Source: Herbaspirillum sp. Sphag64
GTDB taxonomy: Bacteria > Pseudomonadota > Gammaproteobacteria > Burkholderiales > Burkholderiaceae_D
NCBI RefSeq assembly: GCF_014192645.1
Contig: NZ_JACHYE010000001.1
Location: 1,066,319-1,130,318 of the forward strand
Reading direction: 5' to 3'
Length of the DNA stretch: 64,000 nt
Both the position numbers and the translations under genes were made by a program. Below are positions 37,417 to 46,854 of the stretch, in pieces. Under the pieces are notes generated by a model that was given only the letters and a program-made list of their open reading frames with translations, ran no database searches and was not told where the DNA came from. The stretch's first letter is position 1. Every line of letters starts with the position of its first letter.

Positions 37417-38948
37417 GTTTCAGACAAGGTTGTGCTGGTCCCCTGCACGGTATTCCTGAGGAATCCACGCAGCTCGACCGGCTTGTTTTCTTCATTGCGG
37501 CGCAGTTTCAACTCGATGCGCCAGCCACCGGTCACTTCATTGCGCCGAACATTGGCACTGAGTACCTTACCGTTGGCATCACTCTCCACGCTGGCATCGA
37601 CATTGCTGCCGGCGGGAAGCTTCTTCAGTGCCGGGCCATCAAAATCAATCGCCATCTCGATCGCATCGTCGGACTTGGTGCGATAAGCATGTCCGACACG
37701 CGTCTGCGCGACCCAGGCCAGAGGTGGCTTTCTTTCATTATCCTTTTGCCAGTACATGCGGTATTCCACGTTCAGCGGTTGACCTGGCTTGGGCATCACA
37801 TTCGGCATCCAGTAGGCGACGATATTGTCGTTGGTCTCGTCCGGCGTCGGAATCTGCACCAGCTCCACCTGGCCTGCGCCCCACTTGCCGCGCGGTTCGA
37901 CCCAGGCACTCGGACGTGCTTCATAGTGGTAATTCATATCCTCATAGCTGGAGAAATTCCGGTCCCGTTGCATCAGACCAAAGCCAAGCGGATTGGTCAG
38001 CGCAAACGAAGTCACCAGCAAACGCTTCGGGTTCACCAGTGGCCGCCAGATCCACTCACCGGTACCGGACTGGATCGACAGGCCATCCGAATCATGCACC
38101 TCTGGGCGGAAGTCATCGGCGGGCCCCTTCTGGTTCTCGCCAAAGTAGAACATGCTGGTCAATGGTGCCAATCCCAGCTTGGTCACATTGGCGCGCAGAT
38201 ACAGTTGCGCCTTCACATCGATGACGGTATCGGTCCCGGGGCGTAGCACGAAACGGTAAGCGCCGGTCGCGCGCGGCGAATCCAGCAGCGCATACACCGT
38301 CAGTTCCTTATCGCCGGCCTTGGGGCGCTCCAGCCAGAACTCGGTGAAGCGCGGAAACTCCTCGCCCGAGTACAGTGCCGTATCAATCGCCAGGCCACGT
38401 GCCGAAAGGCCGTAGCCCTGACCATGTCCCATTGCCCGGAAATAACTCGCGCCCTGGAAGGTCAGCACATCATCCTTGACCTTGGGCGAATTGACCGGAA
38501 AGCGAATCCGGAACCCGGCAAAACCGAGGTTACGTAAGCGCCGTGGATCAAGATGCGTCTGGCTGTAATCGAAGTAAGCAGAATTGAACCCGATTTCACG
38601 CACCGCGCCGCCACTGAGCTCATTGATCCGCACCGGCTCGACATAGCCGCCGCCGGGATGCACGAAGGTCAGTTCAAAGGGCAGCTTCTCGGCGCGCCAA
38701 TAAGAACGTTCCATCCTGAAATGCAACTGGTTGAGCTGGTCGTCGCTCAGCTCGCGTAATTCCTTCGGCAATTTATTGCCCGGTTTCTTGTAGGACTTGC
38801 TGGCCAGAGCCTTGGCACGGGCAGCGACATCGTTGAAGTCAAATGCCACTGCTGACTGCACATAAAGCAGTGCAGCGACAGCGGTCGACAACACCACCAA
38901 CAAGCGTTTTGCCGAACCTACAATGTGCGCTTGCCTGCGCGATTGCAT
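37389..38948 (-). CDS. mdoG: periplasmic glucans biosynthesis protein G
   Basis: A periplasmic protein needed for branching or release of osmoregulated glucans. The mature part starts [18 protein letters not shown] and shows [37 protein letters not shown] and the C-terminal [11 protein letters not shown]. The open frame reaches 39200, but the ATG at 38948 gives a signal peptide ([22 protein letters not shown]) and 519 residues, close to E. coli MdoG (511). No clear ribosome site precedes it, and starts at 39044 or 39026 remain possible. First gene of the leftward unit. Confidence 0.9.
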   Translation of the reverse strand: MQSRRQAHIVGSAKRLLVVLSTAVAALLYVQSAVAFDFNDVAARAKALASKSYKKPGNKLPKELRELSDDQLNQLHFRMERSYWRAEKLPFELTFVHPGGGYVEPVRINELSGGAVREIGFNSAYFDYSQTHLDPRRLRNLGFAGFRIRFPVNSPKVKDDVLTFQGASYFRAMGHGQGYGLSARGLAIDTALYSGEEFPRFTEFWLERPKAGDKELTVYALLDSPRATGAYRFVLRPGTDTVIDVKAQLYLRANVTKLGLAPLTSMFYFGENQKGPADDFRPEVHDSDGLSIQSGTGEWIWRPLVNPKRLLVTSFALTNPLGFGLMQRDRNFSSYEDMNYHYEARPSAWVEPRGKWGAGQVELVQIPTPDETNDNIVAYWMPNVMPKPGQPLNVEYRMYWQKDNERKPPLAWVAQTRVGHAYRTKSDDAIEMAIDFDGPALKKLPAGSNVDASVESDANGKVLSANVRRNEVTGGWRIELKLRRNEENKPVELRGFLRNTVQGTSTTLSETWSYILPPN

Positions 38949-39381
38949 TGGAGATATTGACTCAAGCGCAAGGGACGAGCTGGTATCGGCGTTGTGCTTG
39001 CCATACCGATGGGAGGTTAAAAACATTGAATTTCCGTCTGACATGCAGTTTTTCTTGTTCGACGTGACCCTAGCGGCAGTCGAGAATGACGCTAGTTTAC
39101 CTAATGTTGCGTGACTTGTTACAAGAGTTCGACATGGACTCGCAGTTTGATTTCTGTCAGCCATGCCATCATTGATATTGCCTTTTTGCATCATTGCCAA
39201 AATGACATCGCGATGCCGCCGCTGCAGGACGAATGCGGAGTAGTTTAGGGACGTATGTCCTGCATAAAGTTCCGCGCATGCGCGGCGGCGCCCATAACTC
39301 CTGTAACATGGCGGCCTCGCTTACAGCAAGCAGTGACGCGCGGCACCACGCTCATTTTCGCCACTCTTATTATTTACTGGC
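38949..39381. other. 433-base divergent region between mdoG and folA
   Basis: Contains the promoters of mdoG (leftward) and folA (rightward). The mdoG frame stays open to 39200, so part may be coding if an upstream start is used. I see no convincing promoter hexamers, repeats or RNA structure here. Confidence 0.5.
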
Positions 39382-39885
39382 ATGTCCAACACAAGCACTC
39401 CCTCCGGCGCCCTGTGCGTCATCGTCGCCACCGACAGCGCTGGCGGCATTGGCATCAACAACACCCTGCCCTGGCGACTGCCCGAGGATCTGGCGCACTT
39501 CAAGCGCACGACCTCCGGTCATCCAATCATCATGGGCCGAAAAACCTTTGATTCGATTGGGCGTCCGTTACCGAACCGACGCAACATTGTTGTCACCCGT
39601 AATCTAGACTGGTCGCATCCCGGAGCAGAAAGCGTATTATCGCTAGAAGCGGCGGCCCAGCTGGTAGCAGGCAGCGATGCCTATATCATCGGTGGCGCCC
39701 AGATTTACGCGCAGGCGTTGCCTCTGGCACAACGCCTGATCGTGACTGAAATCAACCGGCGCTTTGATTGCGATGCGTTTTTCCCGGCAATCGACCCACA
39801 ACAATGGCAAGCCGTTGCCCGTGAATCCCATCATGACGCCACGCAGGATTTGAACTACGCGTTTGTGACATACCAAAGACGCTGA
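39382..39885 (+). CDS. folA: dihydrofolate reductase
   Basis: Reduces dihydrofolate with NADPH, recycling the folate oxidised by ThyA. The 167-residue protein has ATDSAGGIGINNTLPWRLPEDLAHFK with the catalytic acidic residue after the LPW motif, the GRKTFDSIGRPLPNRRNIVVTR cofactor region in part, and AYIIGGAQIYAQALP. The start at 39382 lacks an obvious ribosome site. A series of hairpins and a T-run follows the stop. Confidence 0.94.
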   Translation: MSNTSTPSGALCVIVATDSAGGIGINNTLPWRLPEDLAHFKRTTSGHPIIMGRKTFDSIGRPLPNRRNIVVTRNLDWSHPGAESVLSLEAAAQLVAGSDAYIIGGAQIYAQALPLAQRLIVTEINRRFDCDAFFPAIDPQQWQAVARESHHDATQDLNYAFVTYQRR

Positions 39886-39911
39886 AAACCGATTGCCATT
39901 TTTGTTGTTTT

Positions 39912-39990
39912 TTACCGGACTTCGGTAATAACGGGGTGATTTTTCACCCCAAGTTTTCGCAATTTCTGCGAAAATTCGCTTTCTTTTTTT
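39912..39990 (+). terminator. three tandem hairpins ending in a T-run after folA
   Basis: TTACCG-GACTT-CGGTAA (39912-39928), GGGGTG-N6-CACCCC (39933-39950) and TTTTCGCA-N5-TGCGAAAA (39954-39974) follow one another, then an interrupted run of about ten T residues to 39990. The group ends transcription of folA or forms a regulatory leader for the decarboxylase gene 117 bases on. Confidence 0.65.
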
Positions 39991-40107
39991 CGGACAGGGT
40001 CGCCTGCGATCCTGCCCAGCCTCAGAGCGCGTAAGCTTTTCGCCCAGGCGCAGTGTCAACTGAATGCATCCAACCGCAAACCACGGTGCGTTCTACCTGG
40101 AGAACCT

Positions 40108-42372
40108 ATGAAATTCCGTTTCCCTATCGTCATCATCGACGAAGATTTCCGCTCAGAGAACACTTCCGGTCTCGGCATCCGCGCACTGGCCGATGCGATT
40201 CAAGAAGAAGGCATGGAAGTGCTGGGCGTGACCAGCTACGGCGACCTGTCGCAGTTTGCCCAGCAACAGTCACGAGCATCCGCCTTCATCCTGTCGATTG
40301 ACGATGAAGAGTTCGGTGCCGGCTCCTCCGAAGAGACCGACTTCGCGCTGAAATCACTGCGCGCCTTCGTCGGAGAAATCCGCCACAAGAACGCGGATAT
40401 CCCAATCTATCTGTATGGAGAAACCCGCACCTCGCGCGATATCCCCAACGACATCCTGCGCGAGCTGCATGGCTTCATCCACATGTTTGAAGACACGCCG
40501 GAGTTTGTGGCACGCCACATCATCCGCGAAGCCAAGTCCTATCTGGACGGTCTGGCACCACCGTTTTTCCGTGCACTGGTGCATTACGCGCAAGATGGTT
40601 CCTACTCCTGGCACTGCCCCGGCCACTCGGGCGGCGTGGCATTCCTGAAGTCACCCATCGGTCAGATGTTCCACCAGTTCTTTGGTGAAAACATGCTGCG
40701 CGCCGACGTCTGCAATGCCGTGGAAGAACTCGGCCAGCTGCTCGACCACACCGGTCCGGTCGCCAATTCGGAACGCAATGCCGCACGTATCTTCAATGCC
40801 GACCACTGCTACTTCGTCACCAACGGCACCTCTACTTCCAACAAGATGGTGTGGCACTCCACGGTTGCCCCCGGCGACATCGTGGTGGTTGACCGCAACT
40901 GCCACAAATCGATTCTGCACTCGATCATCATGACAGGCGCGATTCCCGTGTTCCTGATGCCGACCCGCAATCACCTCGGCATCATCGGCCCGATCCCGCT
41001 CGAAGAATTCACCATGGAGAGCATTCACAAGAAGATCGAAGCCAACCCGTTTGCCCGTGAAGCCAAGAACAAGAAGCCGCGTATCCTGACCATCACGCAA
41101 TCGACCTACGATGGCGTGATCTACAACGTCGAAACCCTGAAACAAATGCTCGACGGTGAAATCGACACCCTGCACTTCGATGAAGCCTGGTTACCGCATG
41201 CCACCTTCCATGATTTCTACAAGGACATGCATGCCATTGGCAAGGATCGTCCACGCGCCAAGAAGTCGATGATTTTCTCGACCCAGTCGACCCACAAGTT
41301 GCTGGCTGGCCTGTCACAGGCATCGCAGATTCTGGTACGCGAATCGGAAACAGTGCAGCTCGACCAGGATGCCTTCAACGAAGCCTTCCTGATGCACACC
41401 TCAACCTCGCCGCAATATTCGATCATCGCCTCCTGCGATGTCGCCGCCGCCATGATGGAAGCGCCGGGTGGTACTGCACTGGTGGAAGAAAGCATTCTCG
41501 AAGCGCTGGATTTCCGTCGCGCCATGAAGAAAATCGATCAGGAATTTGGTCAGGACTGGTGGTTCCAGGTCTGGGGTCCAGACAGCTTCTCCGCCGATGG
41601 TATCGGCGAGCGCGAAGACTGGGTCATCAAGGCGGAAGACGACTGGCACGGCTTCGGCAATCTGGCACCGGGCTTCAATATGCTGGACCCGATCAAGGCC
41701 ACCATCGTCAACCCAGGCTTGTCGCTGGATGGCAAGTTCGGCGAGACCGGTATCCCGGCATCGATCGTGACCAAGTATCTGGCGGAACATGGCGTGATCG
41801 TCGAAAAATGCGGTCTGTATTCCTTCTTCATCATGTTCACCATTGGCATCACCAAGGGCCGCTGGAATACCCTGGTGACCGCTTTGCAGCAGTTCAAAGA
41901 CGACTATGACAAGAACCAGCCGATCTGGCGCATCCTGCCCGAGTTTGCTGCTGCCAACCAAGGCCGCAATGCACGCTACGAGCGCCTTGGTCTGCGCGAT
42001 CTGTGCCAGCAAATTCACGAGACTTACCGCGCCTACGACGTCGCCCGTCTGACGACAGAAATGTATCTGTCTGACATGCAACCAGCGATGAAACCGTCGG
42101 ACGCCTTCTCCAAGATGGCGCACCGTGAAATTGACCGGGTACCGCTCGATGAACTCGAAGGCCGCGTTACCTCGATCCTGTTGACGCCATACCCACCGGG
42201 CATCCCGCTGCTGATCCCGGGTGAGCGCTTCAACAAGACCATCGTTGATTACCTGCGTTTTGCGCGTGATTTCAATGAGAAATTCCCTGGCTTTGAAACC
42301 GACGTCCATGGTCTGGTCAAGCGTGAAGTTGATGGCCGCAAGGATTACTTCGTTGACTGCGTAAGACAATAA
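40108..42372 (+). CDS. arginine/lysine/ornithine decarboxylase (fold type I, PLP)
   Basis: A 754-residue decarboxylase of the large inducible type. An N-terminal wing domain (FPIVIIDEDFRSENTSGLGI) precedes the PLP domain with GHSGGVAFLKSPIGQMFHQFFG, TNGTSTSNKMV, the cofactor Asp in IDTLHFDEAW and the Schiff-base lysine Lys397 in TQSTHKLLAG. The C-terminal domain has LTPYPPGIPLLIPGE. The motifs do not by themselves separate lysine, ornithine and arginine activity. GGAG lies six bases before the ATG. It has its own terminator and probably makes polyamines or relieves acid stress. Confidence 0.9.
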   Translation: MKFRFPIVIIDEDFRSENTSGLGIRALADAIQEEGMEVLGVTSYGDLSQFAQQQSRASAFILSIDDEEFGAGSSEETDFALKSLRAFVGEIRHKNADIPIYLYGETRTSRDIPNDILRELHGFIHMFEDTPEFVARHIIREAKSYLDGLAPPFFRALVHYAQDGSYSWHCPGHSGGVAFLKSPIGQMFHQFFGENMLRADVCNAVEELGQLLDHTGPVANSERNAARIFNADHCYFVTNGTSTSNKMVWHSTVAPGDIVVVDRNCHKSILHSIIMTGAIPVFLMPTRNHLGIIGPIPLEEFTMESIHKKIEANPFAREAKNKKPRILTITQSTYDGVIYNVETLKQMLDGEIDTLHFDEAWLPHATFHDFYKDMHAIGKDRPRAKKSMIFSTQSTHKLLAGLSQASQILVRESETVQLDQDAFNEAFLMHTSTSPQYSIIASCDVAAAMMEAPGGTALVEESILEALDFRRAMKKIDQEFGQDWWFQVWGPDSFSADGIGEREDWVIKAEDDWHGFGNLAPGFNMLDPIKATIVNPGLSLDGKFGETGIPASIVTKYLAEHGVIVEKCGLYSFFIMFTIGITKGRWNTLVTALQQFKDDYDKNQPIWRILPEFAAANQGRNARYERLGLRDLCQQIHETYRAYDVARLTTEMYLSDMQPAMKPSDAFSKMAHREIDRVPLDELEGRVTSILLTPYPPGIPLLIPGERFNKTIVDYLRFARDFNEKFPGFETDVHGLVKREVDGRKDYFVDCVRQ

Positions 42373-42420
42373 GGCAAACACGCATAACGCCCTGACAGAC
42401 ATCTCAGTGCTGCAAGCAGA

Positions 42421-42455
42421 AACGCCGCTGCCGGTTCACCAACAGCGGCGTTTTT
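42421..42455 (+). terminator. intrinsic terminator of the decarboxylase gene
   Basis: AACGCCGCTG (42421-42430) pairs with CAGCGGCGTT (42443-42452), followed by T residues to 42455. The next open frame begins two bases later, so that gene can hardly use a normal ribosome site at its first ATG. Confidence 0.85.
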
Positions 42456-42456
42456 C

Positions 42457-45400
42457 ATGCGCTATCGTGATGTCGGCAATGCGCCGGTGATGACCGGTAT
42501 AACGTCGATTGTCAGCCATCCCGGCGCGCAACAATCGCAAACAGCACCACCGCTTCTGACATCATCACTGACACATTTCACTGGCATGGTCAACTGTGTG
42601 CGCGGAGTCTGCCAGCGCTGGCAGACAGCCGCAACCGGGCCGGTGCATGCGGACTGGATCAAGCACCTGCCAGCGCATGAGCGACGCATCGCAAGATCAC
42701 TGAATGCCCTGACGCAGCAAGCGCCAACCCAGACTCTCGGGCCAGCATTACCGGCATCGGCCAATGCCTTGCTGGCAATTGCCGGGCTCGGTGCGAACGC
42801 CGCGCACTCCGCCCAGCAAGACACCATCATGGCAACACATTTGTTTGAGCAACAGCTACAACAGTTACCCACCACGCCACCGCTGGTATATCGCTCTCAA
42901 CTGATTCAGCAGATCATCGATACCCAGCTTGAGTCGCCACAAACAGTGCCAGTGCAATCGATGACGATGCAACAAGACCGCCAGGCATCGCTGATCAGAC
43001 TTGCCCTGCCAGCTCCGGACTACAACATGCTCGAAGCGCTCATGCTGGCCTATGCCGACAGTCAGCTCAGCGCGCTCGGGCTGCCAGAAGATTTACTGGC
43101 AGCTGACTATCTTTATCAGTACACCGTTACAGACGCGCAGGGAACACAAAGCCATATGGACATGGCGACACTTACCGAGATTCTAGCCATGCAATCCGGT
43201 GCTCCCCACGTTCTGATTGCGCAGCGAGAGCAGGTCAATATTCGCTGGCCTGCAGCGATTACCGCAGCCCGGCAAACAGAGATCGTAACGGGTATGCAAC
43301 GCGTCAAACAATTTTGGCAGCGCCTCAACCAGGCGCAGCTGCTCGGTGAAGTCAGTCAAGTGCTAACACAGCAGATGCCAGACTTCCATGTACAAATGCA
43401 AGCCTTGATCGAGGCACTCTGCAAGACGCACTGCCTCTTGCACTGCGCACTGTCCCAACAATTTCAATTCACCTACACAGTGCGGGCGGCCAACATGCAT
43501 CATCAACATGTCGCCAATATGCTGCATCCCGTCACCACGCAGACGTTTACGGCAGCAAATATCCTCCTCGGCCAGCAACGCAAATGGCGCTCACAATATG
43601 CGGTCTACAACCAGGAGACGCTCGTTGACAGCCGACATGACGATGCATCGTCCTCCATCAAAAAATATGTCCATAGCCTGCAGCAAGTTCAGGCCCAAAG
43701 CATCTTCAGCGATGGGCTGGAACGACTCAGGAGGAACAGGGATGTCAAGGCGCTCTATCAGGAATATGCCAGACTCGTCATCGCCCAGCTCCCCAAACAC
43801 CACCAGCACGCTTTTCAGTTCAGCGACACGCCCTGGATACTGATCTACCCCGAGCGCGACCCTACTGCCAGAGATCGCCACTGGGCGAGTCATCACAACA
43901 GTCCTGACTATCTCGAACTCGATGGCTGGCACCACCGTCGTCTACCTGACTTTGCACTGGTCAAACTGTGTGCCATCCCCTTTCATCTGGTGTCGCTGAT
44001 GACTGGAAAAATCTATCACTTTGCCTCCTTCGCAGCGATGCTGCAGGAGCGTAACAATGTACCTGCACTGGCAGAAGAGTTCAGCAGACATTTTTTGCTT
44101 GATCATGAGGGCGACGTGAGCAACAGCGCACTCAGAGATGCGGTTGGACTCAGTGAGCGCTATGGACAGATCATAGACTGGCAAATCAGGCAAATCGATC
44201 AGATGATCGTCTCGCATACGGAAGCGACTATGTTCATGCTCGCCAACAGGATTGCCGACTCGGCATTTATCCTCGCCTTGCCGTCGCTGGCACTGGGGCC
44301 AACTGGCGGATTGACGATGGCAGCACTACTTGCAGCAGGCCCTCCCCTGATGCGCGCCGCTGCCAGCGACAGTCGCATTGAGCAGGAATCCTATCTCCTC
44401 GATGCTGCCTTTGCGCTGGCACTCGAAGCCACTGGCAACACCGCTGAAAAAGTCCTCCTGAAGGCGCTCAAAATCGGGATAAAAAAGATCTATACCCGAT
44501 CTCTCGATACACTCCGTCTCCCCCGGAAACAGCTTCACGATTCGCAGCGCATGATCGAAAAACTCGGGCAGAAATTTGATCTGGTCTGTCCAAGCAGACG
44601 TAAACGTAGTGACGACAGCACCCTATGCCGCGTCGGGCGACGACCACTATCCACCCGCTCACGAGGTGCCAGACGATTCGACAGCAGCGTTTCCTGGATC
44701 AACAGTGCCAGCCGATTTCTGTTCCAGCTGCCATCGATGCGCAACCTCTTCATCGGGCGAATCCGCCGCACGATCATCAATGACATCAAGCCGCTAGGGC
44801 TACTCAAGCTGCGTAACACACAAGCGGTCATTGGCGACCCTGCCTATGCAGAGCAAATAGCCATCGCAGCACATGCCTATTTTGGCCAGGCGTTCTCGGT
44901 AGACGATTTTCTCAAAAGGCTACATGCACTGGAGTCAGCATTTGAGCGACTACTGCCCGACAACATCCGCATCCTGGATCACGCCAGTGAGGCAACGAGT
45001 TTTATCGCGGAGATTGATATTCAGCAGTATCACACTGGCAGCAAAAGGGTCAAATTTCTGAGTATCAGCAAGAACAACTATCAGGCCTATTACACCCACA
45101 TGGGGAAAAGCAAGAACGCCATCGCCGATCTGCTGATCCACGAGTTGTCGCATGGTGCACTCAACACCATGGATTTCATTTATGTCGGCAGTCGCCAATA
45201 CCAGAATGGTGCCGTCAATGTGTTCGAACTGATCAATCTCAGCCACCGGCATTTACACGTCCGGCAACGCCAATACATCAGCGCACTGGCAGGTGCCGAC
45301 CTACCCGGTCTGGCCGGAAGCTCAACCGATTTCGGCGGTATGGCCGGACTACATAACGCTGACTCGGTGACGCAATTCATCTCGCTGCTATCCAAGGCGA

Positions 45401-45624
45401 AAACGGATCCTCCCAGCTTCACGCGTGAACTCGCAATACTGGAGCAGGCTGGCGTGCAATCGCGGCAATTTCAACAACGGGTGGAACAGGAAGTACTGCT
45501 CAGTCGCGCCCGACGCAGCCGCGCATGGCATTGGCATATCAGTCCGGAGCGGTTCAGCAACTACTTATTGGTAATCAGTGGCGAAGAGATTGCCCTGTAT
45601 ATCGGCGTACCACCGACGGCATGA
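42457..45624 (+). CDS. large protein with HELSH zinc-protease motif, candidate secreted toxin/effector
   Basis: A 1055-residue protein not assignable to a named family. There is no signal peptide. The first 90 residues are rich in Ser, Thr, Gln and Pro. The middle (about 150-560) is helical, with LPAPDYNMLEALMLAYADSQ and PWILIYPERDPTARDRHWA. A hydrophobic patch near 590-640 (FILALPSLALGPTGGLTMAALLAAGPPLM) could insert into a membrane. The C-terminal third has LLIHELSHGAL (His895, Glu896, His899) and, 70 residues on, HNADSVTQFISLL with Asp969 as possible third ligand, a pattern like M35-type proteases fused to bacterial toxins. The ATG at 42457 abuts the terminator, so the ATG at 42490 may be the true start. 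The large-toxin reading is inference. Confidence 0.7.
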   Translation: MRYRDVGNAPVMTGITSIVSHPGAQQSQTAPPLLTSSLTHFTGMVNCVRGVCQRWQTAATGPVHADWIKHLPAHERRIARSLNALTQQAPTQTLGPALPASANALLAIAGLGANAAHSAQQDTIMATHLFEQQLQQLPTTPPLVYRSQLIQQIIDTQLESPQTVPVQSMTMQQDRQASLIRLALPAPDYNMLEALMLAYADSQLSALGLPEDLLAADYLYQYTVTDAQGTQSHMDMATLTEILAMQSGAPHVLIAQREQVNIRWPAAITAARQTEIVTGMQRVKQFWQRLNQAQLLGEVSQVLTQQMPDFHVQMQALIEALCKTHCLLHCALSQQFQFTYTVRAANMHHQHVANMLHPVTTQTFTAANILLGQQRKWRSQYAVYNQETLVDSRHDDASSSIKKYVHSLQQVQAQSIFSDGLERLRRNRDVKALYQEYARLVIAQLPKHHQHAFQFSDTPWILIYPERDPTARDRHWASHHNSPDYLELDGWHHRRLPDFALVKLCAIPFHLVSLMTGKIYHFASFAAMLQERNNVPALAEEFSRHFLLDHEGDVSNSALRDAVGLSERYGQIIDWQIRQIDQMIVSHTEATMFMLANRIADSAFILALPSLALGPTGGLTMAALLAAGPPLMRAAASDSRIEQESYLLDAAFALALEATGNTAEKVLLKALKIGIKKIYTRSLDTLRLPRKQLHDSQRMIEKLGQKFDLVCPSRRKRSDDSTLCRVGRRPLSTRSRGARRFDSSVSWINSASRFLFQLPSMRNLFIGRIRRTIINDIKPLGLLKLRNTQAVIGDPAYAEQIAIAAHAYFGQAFSVDDFLKRLHALESAFERLLPDNIRILDHASEATSFIAEIDIQQYHTGSKRVKFLSISKNNYQAYYTHMGKSKNAIADLLIHELSHGALNTMDFIYVGSRQYQNGAVNVFELINLSHRHLHVRQRQYISALAGADLPGLAGSSTDFGGMAGLHNADSVTQFISLLSKAKTDPPSFTRELAILEQAGVQSRQFQQRVEQEVLLSRARRSRAWHWHISPERFSNYLLVISGEEIALYIGVPPTA

Positions 45625-45635
45625 CGCGCCGTCTA

Positions 45636-46160
45636 TCAACCAAGCAGCAGCAATCCGGCAAGCGCACCGCCGAACAACAGCCAGAGCGGGTGCAATTTGG
45701 TTCTCAGTGATAGCACCGCCGTAGCTGCTGTTATCGCCGCAAGCAAACCATTGCTGATGGAAGCATGCGCAATCAGCGCCGCACTAGCCGCGACCAGACC
45801 CGCCGTCACCGGCATCAAACCAGCCTGCACATGACGCCGCCAGGGTTTGTCTTTGAAGCGATCCCAGACATGTAGCATGGCAATCGTCACCAGCGATGAA
45901 GGGCCGAATTTCGCCAATGAGGTCACCAGCATCCCGTAAAAACCCGCCACGTGCCAGCCCACCAAAGTGACAATCATCAGATTCGGGCCCGGCGCTGCCT
46001 GCCCCAGCGCAAACAGGGCACTGAAATCCTCGGCCGTCATCCAGTGATGCACCTCCACCACCTGACGCTGCATCTCCGGCAGGATGGTGTTGCCACCACC
46101 AAAGGCCAGCAGGGATAATTGTGAAAATATCGATGCCAGCGATAACAAGGTATCGTTCAT
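45636..46160 (-). CDS. chrA: chromate transporter, C-terminal half (short-chain CHR, ChrA2)
   Basis: A 174-residue membrane protein of the CHR family, one half of a split chromate/sulfate transporter. The conserved LLAFGGGNTILPEMQRQVV and FALGQAAPGPNLMIVTLVGW segments are visible, with about six hydrophobic stretches. It overlaps the partner gene by four bases (ATGA). The two short proteins would form a heterodimer equal to one long ChrA. It converges with the 1055-residue gene, 11 bases apart. Confidence 0.88.
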   Translation of the reverse strand: MNDTLLSLASIFSQLSLLAFGGGNTILPEMQRQVVEVHHWMTAEDFSALFALGQAAPGPNLMIVTLVGWHVAGFYGMLVTSLAKFGPSSLVTIAMLHVWDRFKDKPWRRHVQAGLMPVTAGLVAASAALIAHASISNGLLAAITAATAVLSLRTKLHPLWLLFGGALAGLLLLG

Positions 46161-46747
46161 TTTTCATCTCCTTGCGCTTCCTCTTTGGCACTCACCTTGG
46201 CCGTCAGGAAGATGCTGATCGGCGTCATCACCAGCATGGTCCACACCAAAGGAATACGCAGCACTGCAATCGCCACAAAACAGGCTGCAGCCAGTGTGGC
46301 CAATACAAAATTATTGCGCAAAGGCAGCGCAATCTTGACCGCCATCTGAATCAGCAAGCCCGCCGCTGCTGCCGCCAGTCCGGCAAACAAATGCTTGATA
46401 TGCGGATCAGACTGATAGTGCTGATACAGAATCCCCAGCAAAATGACTACCACCGACGGCACCGCGATGAGCCCGAGGATCGACGCCAGCGCCCCGCGTA
46501 CACCGCGAAACCGCATCCCCAGCGCAACCGACAGATTGATGATATTGCCTCCCGGAAGGAACTGGCACAGGCCTAGCAGCTCGACGAACTCTTCCTTGTC
46601 CAGCCAACCGTGGCGCTCGACGATCATGCGGTGCGCCAAAGGCAAGGCTCCGCCAAAGGCAGTCATGCCAAGGCCCAGAAAGCCCAGAAAAAGTTGTCGG
46701 CAAGTCGGTATTGCCTTAACGGGGGAGGAATCGTTGATGGTTTGCAT
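46157..46747 (-). CDS. chrA: chromate transporter, N-terminal half (short-chain CHR, ChrA1)
   Basis: A 196-residue CHR-family membrane protein and the first gene of the split pair. It shows FLGFLGLGMTAFGGALPLAH and LGLCQFLPGGNIINLSVALG, with Pro-Gly in the second motif, followed by several membrane helices. The ATG at 46747 (MQTIND) is preferred to the frame from 46768. The gene is divergent from a LysR regulator, which probably controls the pair. Whether the substrate is chromate or another oxyanion cannot be told. Confidence 0.86.
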   Translation of the reverse strand: MQTINDSSPVKAIPTCRQLFLGFLGLGMTAFGGALPLAHRMIVERHGWLDKEEFVELLGLCQFLPGGNIINLSVALGMRFRGVRGALASILGLIAVPSVVVILLGILYQHYQSDPHIKHLFAGLAAAAAGLLIQMAVKIALPLRNNFVLATLAAACFVAIAVLRIPLVWTMLVMTPISIFLTAKVSAKEEAQGDEK

Positions 46748-46854
46748 GATGGTGGGCCTTGTTCGCAACGGCTTGTCTACTCAAGTCGGAAGGCTACTCT
46801 TGCACCCTTATTTTGTCTAATATATGGCAAACACATTATTCATATTAAATACAT

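Noticed and set aside
41401..42402. 333-residue open frame opposite the decarboxylase gene
   Set aside because: It is a shadow of a conserved PLP enzyme with no ribosome site or recognisable domain.
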